A stretch of 64,000 bases of DNA, taken from positions 1-64,000 of the forward strand of contig JAYFPZ010000027.1 of assembly GCA_034927445.1 (NCBI GenBank), written 5' to 3'. Source of the DNA: PHAA01 sp034927445. GTDB taxonomy: Bacteria > Bacillota > Syntrophomonadia > Syntrophomonadales > Syntrophomonadaceae. The position numbers were made by a program, and so were the translations under genes. A model generated the notes under the pieces. The model was not told the DNA's origin, searched no databases, and saw only the letters and a program-made list of their open reading frames with translations. The stretch's first letter is position 1; each line of letters starts with the position of its first letter. Shown here one piece after another: positions 36,479-44,704 of this stretch.

Positions 36479-37161
36479 TTCACCACCTCTAATTTCAGAA
36501 AATAAAATAACCTCCTTTATTTGGAGGATTTAGTTGGTCTTACATATTAATATTTAATTTTCTTGTAAGTTGTGTTTTGCCGGACTTGTCCGGCTAGAAT
36601 AAACATAGTTAAATTAAACTTAACTACCTTTTTCAAGCACTCCTGTCATTTTGACGAATAGCTGAAGCTATCCTAGCCGGGGACTAGCCCCCGGCATTTA
36701 AAAACTCACAAAAGAAAAATATATATGAATTACTTTTTTCTTAACCCTCTCTAATCCCCAATATATCGGCATTATAACGGTATCGTCACCCCACTCTTAT
36801 ATAATATATATTTATTAGAAGTGGGGTGACGGTTTGGGTCAAACGCTTACATATCGGTTTTCTTAAGGGCTAAAAAAAAATATAGTCTTGTTTTTCAATT
36901 CTCTTTATGTAAATGTGATCACCCATAGGGCAAAATATTCCGAAGCAACGCGAGGAAAATTTTATTGCCTAAGCAACAGGAGTGCTTAATTATCATTTAA
37001 AAATACATAAAATATATTGGTCAAAAAATTCGACGTAGGAGAATTTTAAAAGTTGGTTGGCTTGCCAAACAACTTGATACCCCCATTGGGGGTTAGATAT
37101 TTACATTTATTAATAATTGAACTAGTGTTTAGTAATAGGGAAATAATACTAATATTAATAA
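36479..37161. other. Hairpin-dense noncoding region
   Basis: No gene in 680 bp. Perfect or near-perfect stems: GCCGGAC/GTCCGGC (36579-36594); TAGTTAA/TTAACTA (36606-36626); GCCGGGG/CCCCCGGC (36676-36695); CGTCACCCCACT/AGTGGGGTGACG (36784-36831); GTTGGTTGGC/GCCAAACAAC (37052-37073); ACCCCCA/TGGGGGT (37079-37093). GC-rich stems in AT-rich DNA suggest a structured RNA, an origin or insertion of small hairpin elements. Confidence 0.55.
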
Positions 37162-37593
37162 CACCTTTGTAGGGAGGGATTATCTGTTCGTGGTTATAAA
37201 CTAGAATTTATTTATTGCCCTGAATGTCAAACCCTTATTATAGTTCTTCAAGAACTCGTATTACCTTTTAGCTCTCAGGCAAGTGCTGCACTCAGTAGAA
37301 AAGGTTTACAACAATTACTACATTCTTTAGATATAAAAGATACTGATTTATATAAGGAGATTGATAAATATATTGAAAAAAAGAATCCACCTTCGTATAT
37401 TCTGGATGTTATCCATGCTGTCCGGCAAATAGGCAATATGTCTCTTCATCCTTGGGAGAATAAAACTTCAGGTGAAGTTATTGAGATTTCAGCATTTAAC
37501 GCTGCCTTGATTATAATAGCCCTCCGGGCAGGTTCCGCACCCCAACAAGTTGGGCACGGGCTTCGGGGGCAAGCCCCTCGCATAATCAATTAA
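37162..37593 (+). pseudogene. DUF4145-like protein fragment without a start codon
   Basis: An open frame of 143 codons encodes FIYCPECQTLIIVLQELVLP, QASAALSRKGLQQLLHSL, YKEIDKYIEKKNPPSYILD, and VRQIGNMSLHPWENKTSGEV, the DUF4145 pattern. No ATG, GTG or TTG opens it. The C-terminal codons run into a GC-rich hairpin block near 37517-37580 (ALRAGSAPQQVGHGLRGQ) that looks foreign to the domain. DUF4145 appears in some restriction and defence proteins; here both ends appear lost. Confidence 0.7.
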
Positions 37594-37614
37594 ACAAAGA
37601 AATATATATCTTTT

Positions 37615-37689
37615 ACAGAAGTGGACCGTTTTCAAAGGTTATAAAGATATATATATTTATTAGGAAGTTTGAAAACGGTCCACTTTTGT
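37615..37689. repeat. 18-22 bp inverted repeat with AT-rich loop
   Basis: AAGTGGACCGTTTTCAAA (37619-37636) and its exact reverse complement (37668-37685), extendable to 22 bp with one mismatch. The 31-nt loop ATATATATATTTATTAG is nearly the same as that of the hairpin at 36784-36831. It begins 6 bp past the end of the minus gene at 37695 but has no T-run. Confidence 0.75.
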
Positions 37690-37694
37690 CTCAT

Positions 37695-38771
37695 CTAGTT
37701 TTTAATATATTTATCAACCAATAAATCATGATCCTTGACATAACTAGCAGATACCTTGTGCGGTTGGAAAATACTTAATTCATCACAAATTTTTTTATCT
37801 TCTACGTTACGTGAAAATCTGGTTTTATTACTGGCCTTGTAATTTGTGACTAGGGTTTCATTCAGGTCTCTTTTGGTCTTTAGCCTATCATCATATTCAA
37901 GCAAATACCTGTTAACTCGCTCAAGTTCTTCAATGATAAAATCATTGTAATTGAATTTGTAGCCCCTATAATAATATTTAAATCCTTCAAAACCCTCAAA
38001 ATCTTTAAATTTTTCAAGTTCTTTATACTCTTGGTCTTTCACCATTTTATTTACTCTATTTTTAAATTCACTCCATTTACTTGATATTACAACTTCTCTT
38101 CGATCACTACACTTTAATTCTTTCATTGTTATAACTTCTAAACTTGTAATCAATCTTTCTTCATAATCATCCGCTACATGCGTTTCTCTTTCATTACCAT
38201 TTTGAATAACTATAATAATTACAGGTTTCCAAGTAATCAGGGACTTACAACTTAGCCTGTTTAAAGATGATTCTAATGTTTTTTTAAGTTTACTATATGA
38301 ATTATTAAAAAAATCTTCAACATGTACTAAATTCATATTTAAAAGTTCTGCTGCTTTGCCTTTATTGTCAAGACCCTTTGTGTAATCCTGATTGATCATT
38401 TCAAGCTCTCTTAACAAAACAAATTTACTAAAAGACACTGTTTTCATATTTTTTTCTAGATTCTGAGCTAATACATCCAGTATTAATTTGTCAATATATT
38501 TGCCGTAAATCGTATTCGCAGCCCTGCTATTCTCACCTCTACCTCTTTTATCAATTTTAGGTTTGGGAATTTGATATTTTTCATCAATTATAATTTTCTG
38601 TCCTTCATTGTGAAATTTTACGTATCTCGCTAATTCATTAAGCACTTTCTTTTTGGTATTGCCTCTGATTGATGGAATATTTAAAAGTTGGCATAAATGA
38701 TTGTAATTTTTGTATGGATAATTAACTTCTAATTTATCAATGTTCAAATCTATTAAAATTACCTCCTTCAT
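37695..38771 (-). CDS. Phage/plasmid-type protein with YKNYxxLC N-terminal domain, unknown function
   Basis: 358 aa. The N-terminus, VNYPYKNYNHLCQLLNIPSI, LNELARYVKFHNEGQKIIID, is a pattern I recall from proteins on Clostridia and Bacilli phages and plasmids, often near replication genes, with no known activity. The rest is mixed helical and charged. No helicase, nickase or HTH motif is evident. Good ribosome site (AAGGAGGTAATT). Flanked by hairpins on both sides, so a replication-initiator role is possible but unproven. Confidence 0.65.
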   Translation of the reverse strand: MKEVILIDLNIDKLEVNYPYKNYNHLCQLLNIPSIRGNTKKKVLNELARYVKFHNEGQKIIIDEKYQIPKPKIDKRGRGENSRAANTIYGKYIDKLILDVLAQNLEKNMKTVSFSKFVLLRELEMINQDYTKGLDNKGKAAELLNMNLVHVEDFFNNSYSKLKKTLESSLNRLSCKSLITWKPVIIIVIQNGNERETHVADDYEERLITSLEVITMKELKCSDRREVVISSKWSEFKNRVNKMVKDQEYKELEKFKDFEGFEGFKYYYRGYKFNYNDFIIEELERVNRYLLEYDDRLKTKRDLNETLVTNYKASNKTRFSRNVEDKKICDELSIFQPHKVSASYVKDHDLLVDKYIKN

Positions 38772-39134
38772 TGAAAATTATTTTTGTGTTACTCATGTTT
38801 TGTACTCCTTTCTTTGCCAGATACCAGAAAATAATAGAATCCCTGATTTTTAGGGATTCAAGTTACCATTTATTCGTTGCTTATGATATGTCCCTGGTTT
38901 AGATTAGTATTAGGTTTTACCCCCTTCACTACTTACGGGGAATTAGTAGTCCAAAAGTTAGTACTTTTAGACCATTTTTAAAGGCCAAAATTAGTTATTC
39001 GCAATTGTATAGCTTAAATAAAAATTTTTTAACATCTGGTAATCCCTATTAATTGATATTCTGGCGTTACAACTGGTGGATTGATGTTCCTTAAAAACCC
39101 TTCCATAAGAGTATAATTATATGGGAAAGTGTAA
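38772..39134. other. Intergenic region with hairpins
   Basis: GAATCCCT/AGGGATTC (38837-38859) is a stem facing the minus gene to the right, a possible terminator without a strong T-run. Nothing else convincing is seen in 360 bp. Confidence 0.4.
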
Positions 39135-40157
39135 CTATTTTACGTTACAATATTTCTCAATATTTTTTATCTTAATTTTTTCCTTTATTCTATTCAATTG
39201 TTGTTTAAAATTTGTTTCTTCCATTTTCAATTGCTTGGCAATATAACGTTTATTAATTCGAGTTTTACCCCAATCTGTATATTTATATTGATTAATATTC
39301 CCTTGTTCTATGTCCCTATTTATAATACTTAATATTCTTTTTAACAAATTGTACTGATTCCTATTTAGGGACATTTGTAAATCTTCTTCTTTTGTCTCAA
39401 ATCCTAAAGCTGTAGCCAAGGGTTTATCCCATGTTGGTACTACTACATAAACATCCTTTTTATTATTTCTTTGTAATCTAACTGATCCAGTTTCTTTTAT
39501 TTGAAGGTAAATAAAAGTTGTTGATAATACTCTATTAGTAAATTTTACAATCTCTTTATCTGTTCGATTTTTCACTTCAACCTTTAACAAGGCATTTTTT
39601 AGGCTTTCTTTTAACTGTTGATTTATTAACTCTCGTTTTCCAATATATTCATCATCAAGGAGATATCGAGATTTATCACTAAATAAGACTTTATGGATTT
39701 CAGTTAGTTCCTTTATAGAAATACCTATTCGAGGCAGATAATTCATAATCTCAATCATATCATCACCAAAAATATCTTCATATTTTTCAATCCCGAATAT
39801 TTCTTTAAGATACTCTAACGCATCGTTATATATTTGCCTTTCTCTGGTAAACGATTTCCTAGTAAAATGGGATTCATGAGTGATTTTCTCTCTTAGAACC
39901 TTTATTTTAATAGCAATGTAATATTCAGGTTCGGGATAGGTATGATGTGTATCTGATTTTTTATAGAATTCTTCTTCATCGTCATCAAAATACTGATTAT
40001 CAATAAAATCATCATAATATTGCTGTAGGCCATTCAACTTTAAGAAATTAATATCTGATAATTCAAAAATCTTATTAATAATGGTTTCATCTTGATTTTG
40101 TTGAAAGTTTAAAATTGACTGTTTAAATGCGTTTATGTGTATCAACCTTCTTAACAT
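39135..40157 (-). CDS. Early-region phage protein, unknown
   Basis: 340 aa. Charged, helical. A C-terminal segment RYIAKQLKMEETNFKQQL, NRIKEKIKIKNIEKY resembles an HTH followed by a basic helix; the N-terminus is acidic (DDFIDNQYFDDDEEEFYKK). Divergent from the plus-strand cassette at 40.2 kb with about 56 bp between start codons, so it may regulate it. The start is poorly defined: AGAAGG lies inside the first codons. No family recognised. Confidence 0.6.
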   Translation of the reverse strand: MLRRLIHINAFKQSILNFQQNQDETIINKIFELSDINFLKLNGLQQYYDDFIDNQYFDDDEEEFYKKSDTHHTYPEPEYYIAIKIKVLREKITHESHFTRKSFTRERQIYNDALEYLKEIFGIEKYEDIFGDDMIEIMNYLPRIGISIKELTEIHKVLFSDKSRYLLDDEYIGKRELINQQLKESLKNALLKVEVKNRTDKEIVKFTNRVLSTTFIYLQIKETGSVRLQRNNKKDVYVVVPTWDKPLATALGFETKEEDLQMSLNRNQYNLLKRILSIINRDIEQGNINQYKYTDWGKTRINKRYIAKQLKMEETNFKQQLNRIKEKIKIKNIEKYCNVK

Positions 40158-40213
40158 ATAAATCTTTATTAACCATGTGGAATATTATGGTATCATATAC
40201 TATGGTGATGAAA

Positions 40214-40672
40214 ATGAATAATAAAACCAAAGATGACAGCACCTATGAAGTATACCTTAATGAACGAAATAGAAATATCGAAAGCAAAGCTAAACATGCA
40301 GAAATGAATGATAAAGCTATCTTGACCCTTGCTGCTGGTGCTTTTGGACTTTCTTTGACTTTTGTAGATAAAATTGCAATATATAGTACTATTCATAATC
40401 TATATTGGTTAGGCTTTGCATGGATTATGTTTGCGTTAAGTATGCTATCAACACTAATATCTTTCCAATATGGAACAAAAGGATTCGAAAGACAAATCGA
40501 AATATTAGATGAAATTTATAAGGATGATTTAAAAGAGATTCCTCCAAACAAATATGTTAATAAAGTACAATGGTGTAATGGTATATCTATTTGGTCATTT
40601 ATCTTAGGTGTGGTTTTTCTTATTATATTTAGTTTATTAAATATTAAAGGAGGCTTATCCAATGGCAGATAA
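40214..40672 (+). CDS. Two-helix membrane protein of a plus-strand cassette
   Basis: 152 aa from the ATG at 40214 behind GGTGAT; upstream in-frame ATGs also exist. N-terminal charged helix (EVYLNERNRNIESKAKHAEM), membrane segment AILTLAAGAFGLSLTFV, a second hydrophobic stretch GFAWIMFALSMLSTLISF, a charged middle (ERQIEILDEIYKDDLKEIPP) and a last helix IWSFILGVVFLIIFSLL. The two-membrane-unit plan resembles effector proteins of some phage-defence systems, but no named family is recognised. Its end overlaps the next microprotein gene, which implies co-translation. Confidence 0.72.
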   Translation: MNNKTKDDSTYEVYLNERNRNIESKAKHAEMNDKAILTLAAGAFGLSLTFVDKIAIYSTIHNLYWLGFAWIMFALSMLSTLISFQYGTKGFERQIEILDEIYKDDLKEIPPNKYVNKVQWCNGISIWSFILGVVFLIIFSLLNIKGGLSNGR

Positions 40673-40763
40673 AGAACAACCTATTATAAAACTAATTGAA
40701 CAACCTGGTAAAAAAATCCCATTATCAGATACACCTGTAAGACCACCAGTAAAAAAGAAATAG
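40662..40763 (+). CDS. 33-aa Pro/Lys-rich microprotein 1
   Basis: Starts MADKEQPIIKLIEQPGKK and ends TPVRPPVKKK. AAAGGAGG lies 9 nt before the ATG, a near-ideal ribosome site inside the 3' end of the membrane-protein gene, whose last 11 nt it overlaps. Probably translated; function unknown. Confidence 0.65.
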   Translation: MADKEQPIIKLIEQPGKKIPLSDTPVRPPVKKK

Positions 40764-40777
40764 GAGAGATATTAATC

Positions 40778-40885
40778 ATGAGTAGTAATCAAAAGCCATC
40801 TACTCCCAAACCAAGTTCACCACCTAGTCAGAAAATATCTGATAGGGGTAACACTCCAAGCAAACCACCTGTGCCTAAAAAATAG
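40778..40885 (+). CDS. 35-aa Pro/Ser-rich microprotein 2
   Basis: Starts MSSNQKPSTPKPSSPPSQ and ends KPPVPKK, sharing the PPVxKK-type ending with microprotein 1. AGGAGAG precedes the ATG. Follows microprotein 1 by 14 bp. Likely part of the same transcript. Confidence 0.6.
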   Translation: MSSNQKPSTPKPSSPPSQKISDRGNTPSKPPVPKK

Positions 40886-40924
40886 ATTAACTCTACCGAG
40901 CGCGTCAAATTGACCATTCGGTAA

Positions 40925-40971
40925 TTTATCGTATGACAAAATTTTGTCAAATGAATAGCAGATACGATAAA
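40925..40971. repeat. Nested palindromes downstream of the cassette
   Basis: Outer arms TTTATCGTAT (40925-40934) and ATACGATAAA (40962-40971) flank a perfect 16-bp palindrome TGACAAAATTTTGTCA (40934-40949). It could be an operator, a partition-like site for the ParB-like protein nearby, or an origin element. Confidence 0.55.
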
Positions 40972-41145
40972 GGGATCATGATTTATAAGTAGTTATAAAC
41001 CCCAATATAACGCCATTCTTCAAAATGCCTCAAAACGCCTATATATCAAGGTTTCCAGCCCTTCAAGCAATACACCAATTTAAAAAAACGCCAAAATCCT
41101 CCGCAGGTGAAGAGTATATAACTTGGGTAAGGTAAATGTACCCCC

Positions 41146-41896
41146 TCAGAAGAAAACGCTCCTGAGAGGGCTGATCTGTGTCTCCTCAATCTTCTCTCTC
41201 CCTAATTCATTCAATAATTCTTCTTGTTCTTGTTCTGATAATTTAACCCATATCTTACTTGCAGAGGTCTTAGATATAATTCCTGTGTCTAGTAGCTCCT
41301 TAACTTCAGGAGTAAGCTTACGTTCTATTTCAAGTAATTCTTGTAAAGAACGCTTATTAGTTCCTAATTGTTTGGCAATTTCATCTATGGACATGCGATT
41401 ATCGCACATGCTAAATTGATTATCTCCCTTTTTATACCCGCACAACTCCACATACTTCACAACTACTTTTCTCTGTTTCTCAGGATCATTTTTTAATCTG
41501 CCAAAATTACTTGCGATTAATTTTTTTAGTTTTTCGTTTTCATCGATCAATTCTTCTTTGATAATTACTGGTATCATTTTAATGCCTATTTCTTTGGCAA
41601 TTTCTGCCTGAGTTTTCAAAGGTCGGAATCCGTCCTTTGATTTTCTATTCCCCCCTTTTTTATTTCCATGTAATTCTACATATATAGCTATCGCTTTCCT
41701 TTGTTTAGCAGGATCATTGCTATATACGGGCTATCGCCTGTAATTTTTCAAAATTTTCTGGCTCTTCATCTTTTATTCTTTTTAATTCATTGTATATTTC
41801 GTTTGCCCTATCAACTGTTGCAGGTCTGCTTAATAATCTAAATGCTATTGCAAATTCATCCCATATTTTATCAATTATTTTATCAACCTTTGCCAT
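41146..41896 (-). pseudogene. ParB-like DNA-binding protein, frameshifted and internally duplicated
   Basis: A 58-aa frame opens at ATG 41896 (MAKVDKIIDKIWDEFAIAFR) and ends at TAG 41720-41722. A shifted frame is open from 41730 to the stop at 41146 and continues the sense (SNDPAKQRKAIAIYVELHG). The ORF lacks a good start of its own (only TTG at 41619). It contains two copies of a motif: NDPAKQRKAIAIYVELHG...KKGGN and NDPEKQRKVVVKYVELCG...KKGDN, each followed by a HTH (QAEIAKEIG, IDEIAKQLGTNKRSLQ). The rest (IPVIIKEELIDENEKLKKLI) matches the ParB/Srx strand and helix that precede the HTH. The N-terminal nucleotide-binding part is missing. A single-base indel near 41720-41735 explains the split. 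Confidence 0.6.
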
Positions 41897-41940
41897 CTTA
41901 TTTTTCGCCTCCTTTATAATTTCATCGTCTTTGATAATCC

Positions 41941-42093
41941 CTACTTAAAAAATTTCCCCATCATCTTACCACTAACACGACCTGCTACTCTCCTGACAAC
42001 ACGTTTCCCTACTGTTTGGTTCTTAACTGCGCTGATATCACCTAGAATTTTTGCGATTAAATATAAAATTCCTCTGGTTTTACTGATGTTCAT
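41941..42093 (-). CDS. 50-aa basic peptide
   Basis: Starts MNISKTRGILYLIAKILGDI and continues QTVGKRVVRRVAGRVSGKMM to FFK. AAAGGAGG lies 5 nt before the ATG, a strong ribosome site. Amphipathic and basic, so DNA/RNA or membrane contact is possible. No family recognised. Sits just before the ParB-like remnant. Confidence 0.6.
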   Translation of the reverse strand: MNISKTRGILYLIAKILGDISAVKNQTVGKRVVRRVAGRVSGKMMGKFFK

Positions 42094-42145
42094 GGTAACC
42101 TCCTTTATAGGCTAGGGGGCAGCTTGTACCCCCTGATATTAATCC

Positions 42146-42649
42146 CTACCACCATACATCCGCTGATCTCACGTGATACCAATTGCCATCTGTCATATCA
42201 ACTCGTAAATAATCTTCATCACATCTAACTTGTTCAGGCTGATGACGCTCAGGGTATTCCCATCTGCTATACCAATTAAATAAAAAATCTTTAAATATGC
42301 CCTGATCGAAGTTAGATAAGCTGCCATATCCTTTTACCTCATACGGAAGAATTAATTTATCAATCATTAAATCAACATTTGTTACATCTCGACTTAAATA
42401 AATTTCTAAATATTTTATAAATTCTTCATACGTATCAAATTTCCAATAATACATTTCTAACATTGTCACAACTTTTCTCATACAATATTGGGGATTTAAT
42501 TCAATAATTTTTAATATGATAGGATGATTCCAATTTAGCTTATTATAATGTTTTACCTTTAGTTTTTTGCTTATCTCTTGATATTTTTGAGAATTAATTA
42601 TCACCTCACCATCTTTTACTTCCCAAAATGTCTTTTGTTGAACTAACAT
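42146..42649 (-). CDS. Prophage protein of unknown function
   Basis: 167 aa, many aromatic residues, ending DGNWYHVRSADVWW. No signal peptide, membrane segment or recognised motif. GGGGAATG-type ribosome site. Unknown. Confidence 0.6.
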   Translation of the reverse strand: MLVQQKTFWEVKDGEVIINSQKYQEISKKLKVKHYNKLNWNHPIILKIIELNPQYCMRKVVTMLEMYYWKFDTYEEFIKYLEIYLSRDVTNVDLMIDKLILPYEVKGYGSLSNFDQGIFKDFLFNWYSRWEYPERHQPEQVRCDEDYLRVDMTDGNWYHVRSADVWW

Positions 42650-42834
42650 TAAATCATTCCCCTTTCAATTTTAATTTTAATTTTGTTGGGCATCTGTGGT
42701 CTTGTCTATATTATTAACAACCTTGTTATGATTGTCAACATCTTTCTGATTAATATTCAAGTTCACTTTTATTTAAGTTTATTTTAAATATAATTATTGT
42801 ATTTTTATTATTTTAACATTACTTAAAAAATTTC

Positions 42835-42872
42835 AAAAAAAAGAGACTATCTAAATAGACAGTCTCTAATAT
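42835..42872 (-). terminator. Terminator
   Basis: AGAGACT...AGTCTCT stem (about 42842-42867) followed on minus by eight T. Directly follows the stop of the 42887-43204 gene. Confidence 0.8.
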
Positions 42873-42886
42873 TTTTTTATTTCGTG

Positions 42887-43204
42887 TTATCCTACTTTTA
42901 TTAACCAACCTTGCTCTTTTTCATCGAACCTCGCTTCATATTTTGTTGGTTCATCAGTATTAATTGAAAACTTTTCAAAAAATCCTTTGCCATTTATTTT
43001 AGTCTTATCCATTTTAACTGCACCTGGCTCATCAGCTGCAACACCTTTCAATTTAATTATCTTATTTTTCTTATCGAAACTTAATTGAATATAATCTGAC
43101 TCAATTTCTTCCCTTATAGCCCTACTTACCACGAGTGTGTATTTCGACAGTCTAATCCACAATGGATTTTCAACAATTTGGGCTTCCCACACTTCAAATG
43201 GCAT
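42887..43204 (-). CDS. Small prophage protein, unknown
   Basis: 105 aa from ATG 43204, behind AAAGGTGG. MPFEVWEAQIVENPLWIRLS, VVSRAIREEIESDYIQLSFD, a predicted beta-rich fold with helix. Resembles small phage proteins that I cannot name. Its own terminator follows, so it may be monocistronic. Confidence 0.6.
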   Translation of the reverse strand: MPFEVWEAQIVENPLWIRLSKYTLVVSRAIREEIESDYIQLSFDKKNKIIKLKGVAADEPGAVKMDKTKINGKGFFEKFSINTDEPTKYEARFDEKEQGWLIKVG

Positions 43205-43498
43205 TTTACTAACCACCTTTCTTTTTTATATTATTATGTAATTTTAAATATATTATACATTAATATTTTTTAATTAACAATTATATTATTATATTTATAT
43301 TATATTTTTAATATAAATTGCTTAGTGTTAATTTTAAGTAAGATTTAACTATCAATATTTTCCTATATCTTCTGATTTAATATGCCTTCGCAAATCAGGA
43401 ATACTATCCAAGCTATTACTATATCCTTGCTCACCTTTAAATTCATTAATGATTTTTTGCATTTCTTCTATTTAATAAAGTAATGCTTTCTATTTATT

Positions 43499-44263
43499 TT
43501 AATCAATCAAACCAGCTTCTTTTAATTCTAGTCTGAGATCATATTCAATTTCATCTACACAATTTGAATAAGGTAAATATACTATTCCATCTATATCGGA
43601 CGGTTTCTCCACTGTAGATTTCATTATACAACTTACTTTAGACCTTCCCAGTAGCCCACAAAAATAACCTAATTCAAAAAGAACATTTTGCCTTGCCCTA
43701 GGTTTTAAATCAGGAAATCCATCTTTTACAAATAATGCTCCCACGTCATCGGGGGTTAATAATACCACAGCATAATCAACTTCAGAATATTTTTCTACTT
43801 TTTCAATGATTGTTTTGCCAAGATTTGCTTGTCTATGTAAAACCACTGGTTCCAATCCTACTCTATAAATAAGTGATTCTAACTCGGCTTTAGCATTGTT
43901 ATCTTTCCCATGAACCAAGAACACTTTATGTTTTGTATCCTGTCTTTTGAAGCCAGTATTTTTTATTATGGTTGGATTGTCAATCAATTGTTTAATCATA
44001 TTTAAATGTATTTTTAGGGCTTCATAACCTCTATCATTTATTGTTTTGCATGATTGGGAATAATGAGTTGGAACAAACTTGAATAAAGGTATACCAATAA
44101 AAGTATCATCACCCAACTTCTCTAGATTTTTAACAGTTTGATTAATATCATCAACCCAATTTTCAAATATCTCTACTCTTTTCCATTCTCCCTGAGGAAA
44201 GGTTTCTATCTGTTGAATTAAACTATTAAGTTTAAATCTTAGTGATTTAATTTGACTTGACAT
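43499..44263 (-). CDS. TIR-like (PF10137-type) nucleotide-binding protein
   Basis: 254 aa. Helical N-terminal domain (1-110), then a TIR-like fold: KVFLVHGKDNNAKAELESLI (from residue 113), RQANLGKTIIEKVEKYSEVD, VVLLTPDDVG, and QNVLFELGYFCGLLGRSKV with Glu197 in the place of the catalytic Glu of NADase TIRs. The fold is used in CBASS (Cap12), Thoeris-like and short-Argonaute defence. No cyclase, Argonaute or sensor gene lies adjacent, so it may act alone or in a way not seen. NAD cleavage is inference. Confidence 0.85.
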   Translation of the reverse strand: MSSQIKSLRFKLNSLIQQIETFPQGEWKRVEIFENWVDDINQTVKNLEKLGDDTFIGIPLFKFVPTHYSQSCKTINDRGYEALKIHLNMIKQLIDNPTIIKNTGFKRQDTKHKVFLVHGKDNNAKAELESLIYRVGLEPVVLHRQANLGKTIIEKVEKYSEVDYAVVLLTPDDVGALFVKDGFPDLKPRARQNVLFELGYFCGLLGRSKVSCIMKSTVEKPSDIDGIVYLPYSNCVDEIEYDLRLELKEAGLID

Positions 44264-44445
44264 AAAAAATCCCCCAATACGAGTATTAAACTAATAATTC
44301 CACTCGTTTCCATATAAATCCTTCTATAAGGATATAATATAATAATCGTAAAAATATAGGAGGCTTTTAAAATATAATAAAAGAGATATATTGAAAGGGC
44401 CAAAATGCAGGTTAGTGAATTTTAAAGGTATTTTAGGTGCAGATT

Positions 44446-44703
44446 TTATTTTCTTTCCATGAACCAATGGTCATCATCCAAAAAAAGATAAGTCTGTCTG
44501 CCTAATACCATGCAAGTGTATCTAATTCCTATACCTCCAGCTTCCAAGCTAGCAGCACGGCGTATATCAATGATTTTATCGATGTTAAATTCGCGGCCAT
44601 CTTCCCAAACAAAGGAAATTGGCCTAATTCCTCCGTCCGCATTGAAAATAGCCTTGACACTTACATTGACTTTATTAGGATTACAATAATATTGGTCATA
44701 CAT
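44446..44703 (-). CDS. SOS-cassette small protein
   Basis: 85 aa: MYDQYYCNPNKVNVSVKAIF, ADGGIRPISFVWEDGREFNI, and a last strand LGRQTYLFLDDDHWF. Small proteins of this type follow dinB in several Firmicutes. Starts one base after the SRAP remnant's stop, so it is co-transcribed with dinB. No function known. Confidence 0.65.
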   Translation of the reverse strand: MYDQYYCNPNKVNVSVKAIFNADGGIRPISFVWEDGREFNIDKIIDIRRAASLEAGGIGIRYTCMVLGRQTYLFLDDDHWFMERK

Positions 44704-44704
44704 G

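Noticed and set aside
36579..37093. CRISPR array or retron msr-msd in the hairpin-rich region
   Set aside because: No regular direct repeats with unique spacers, no cas genes and no reverse transcriptase nearby.
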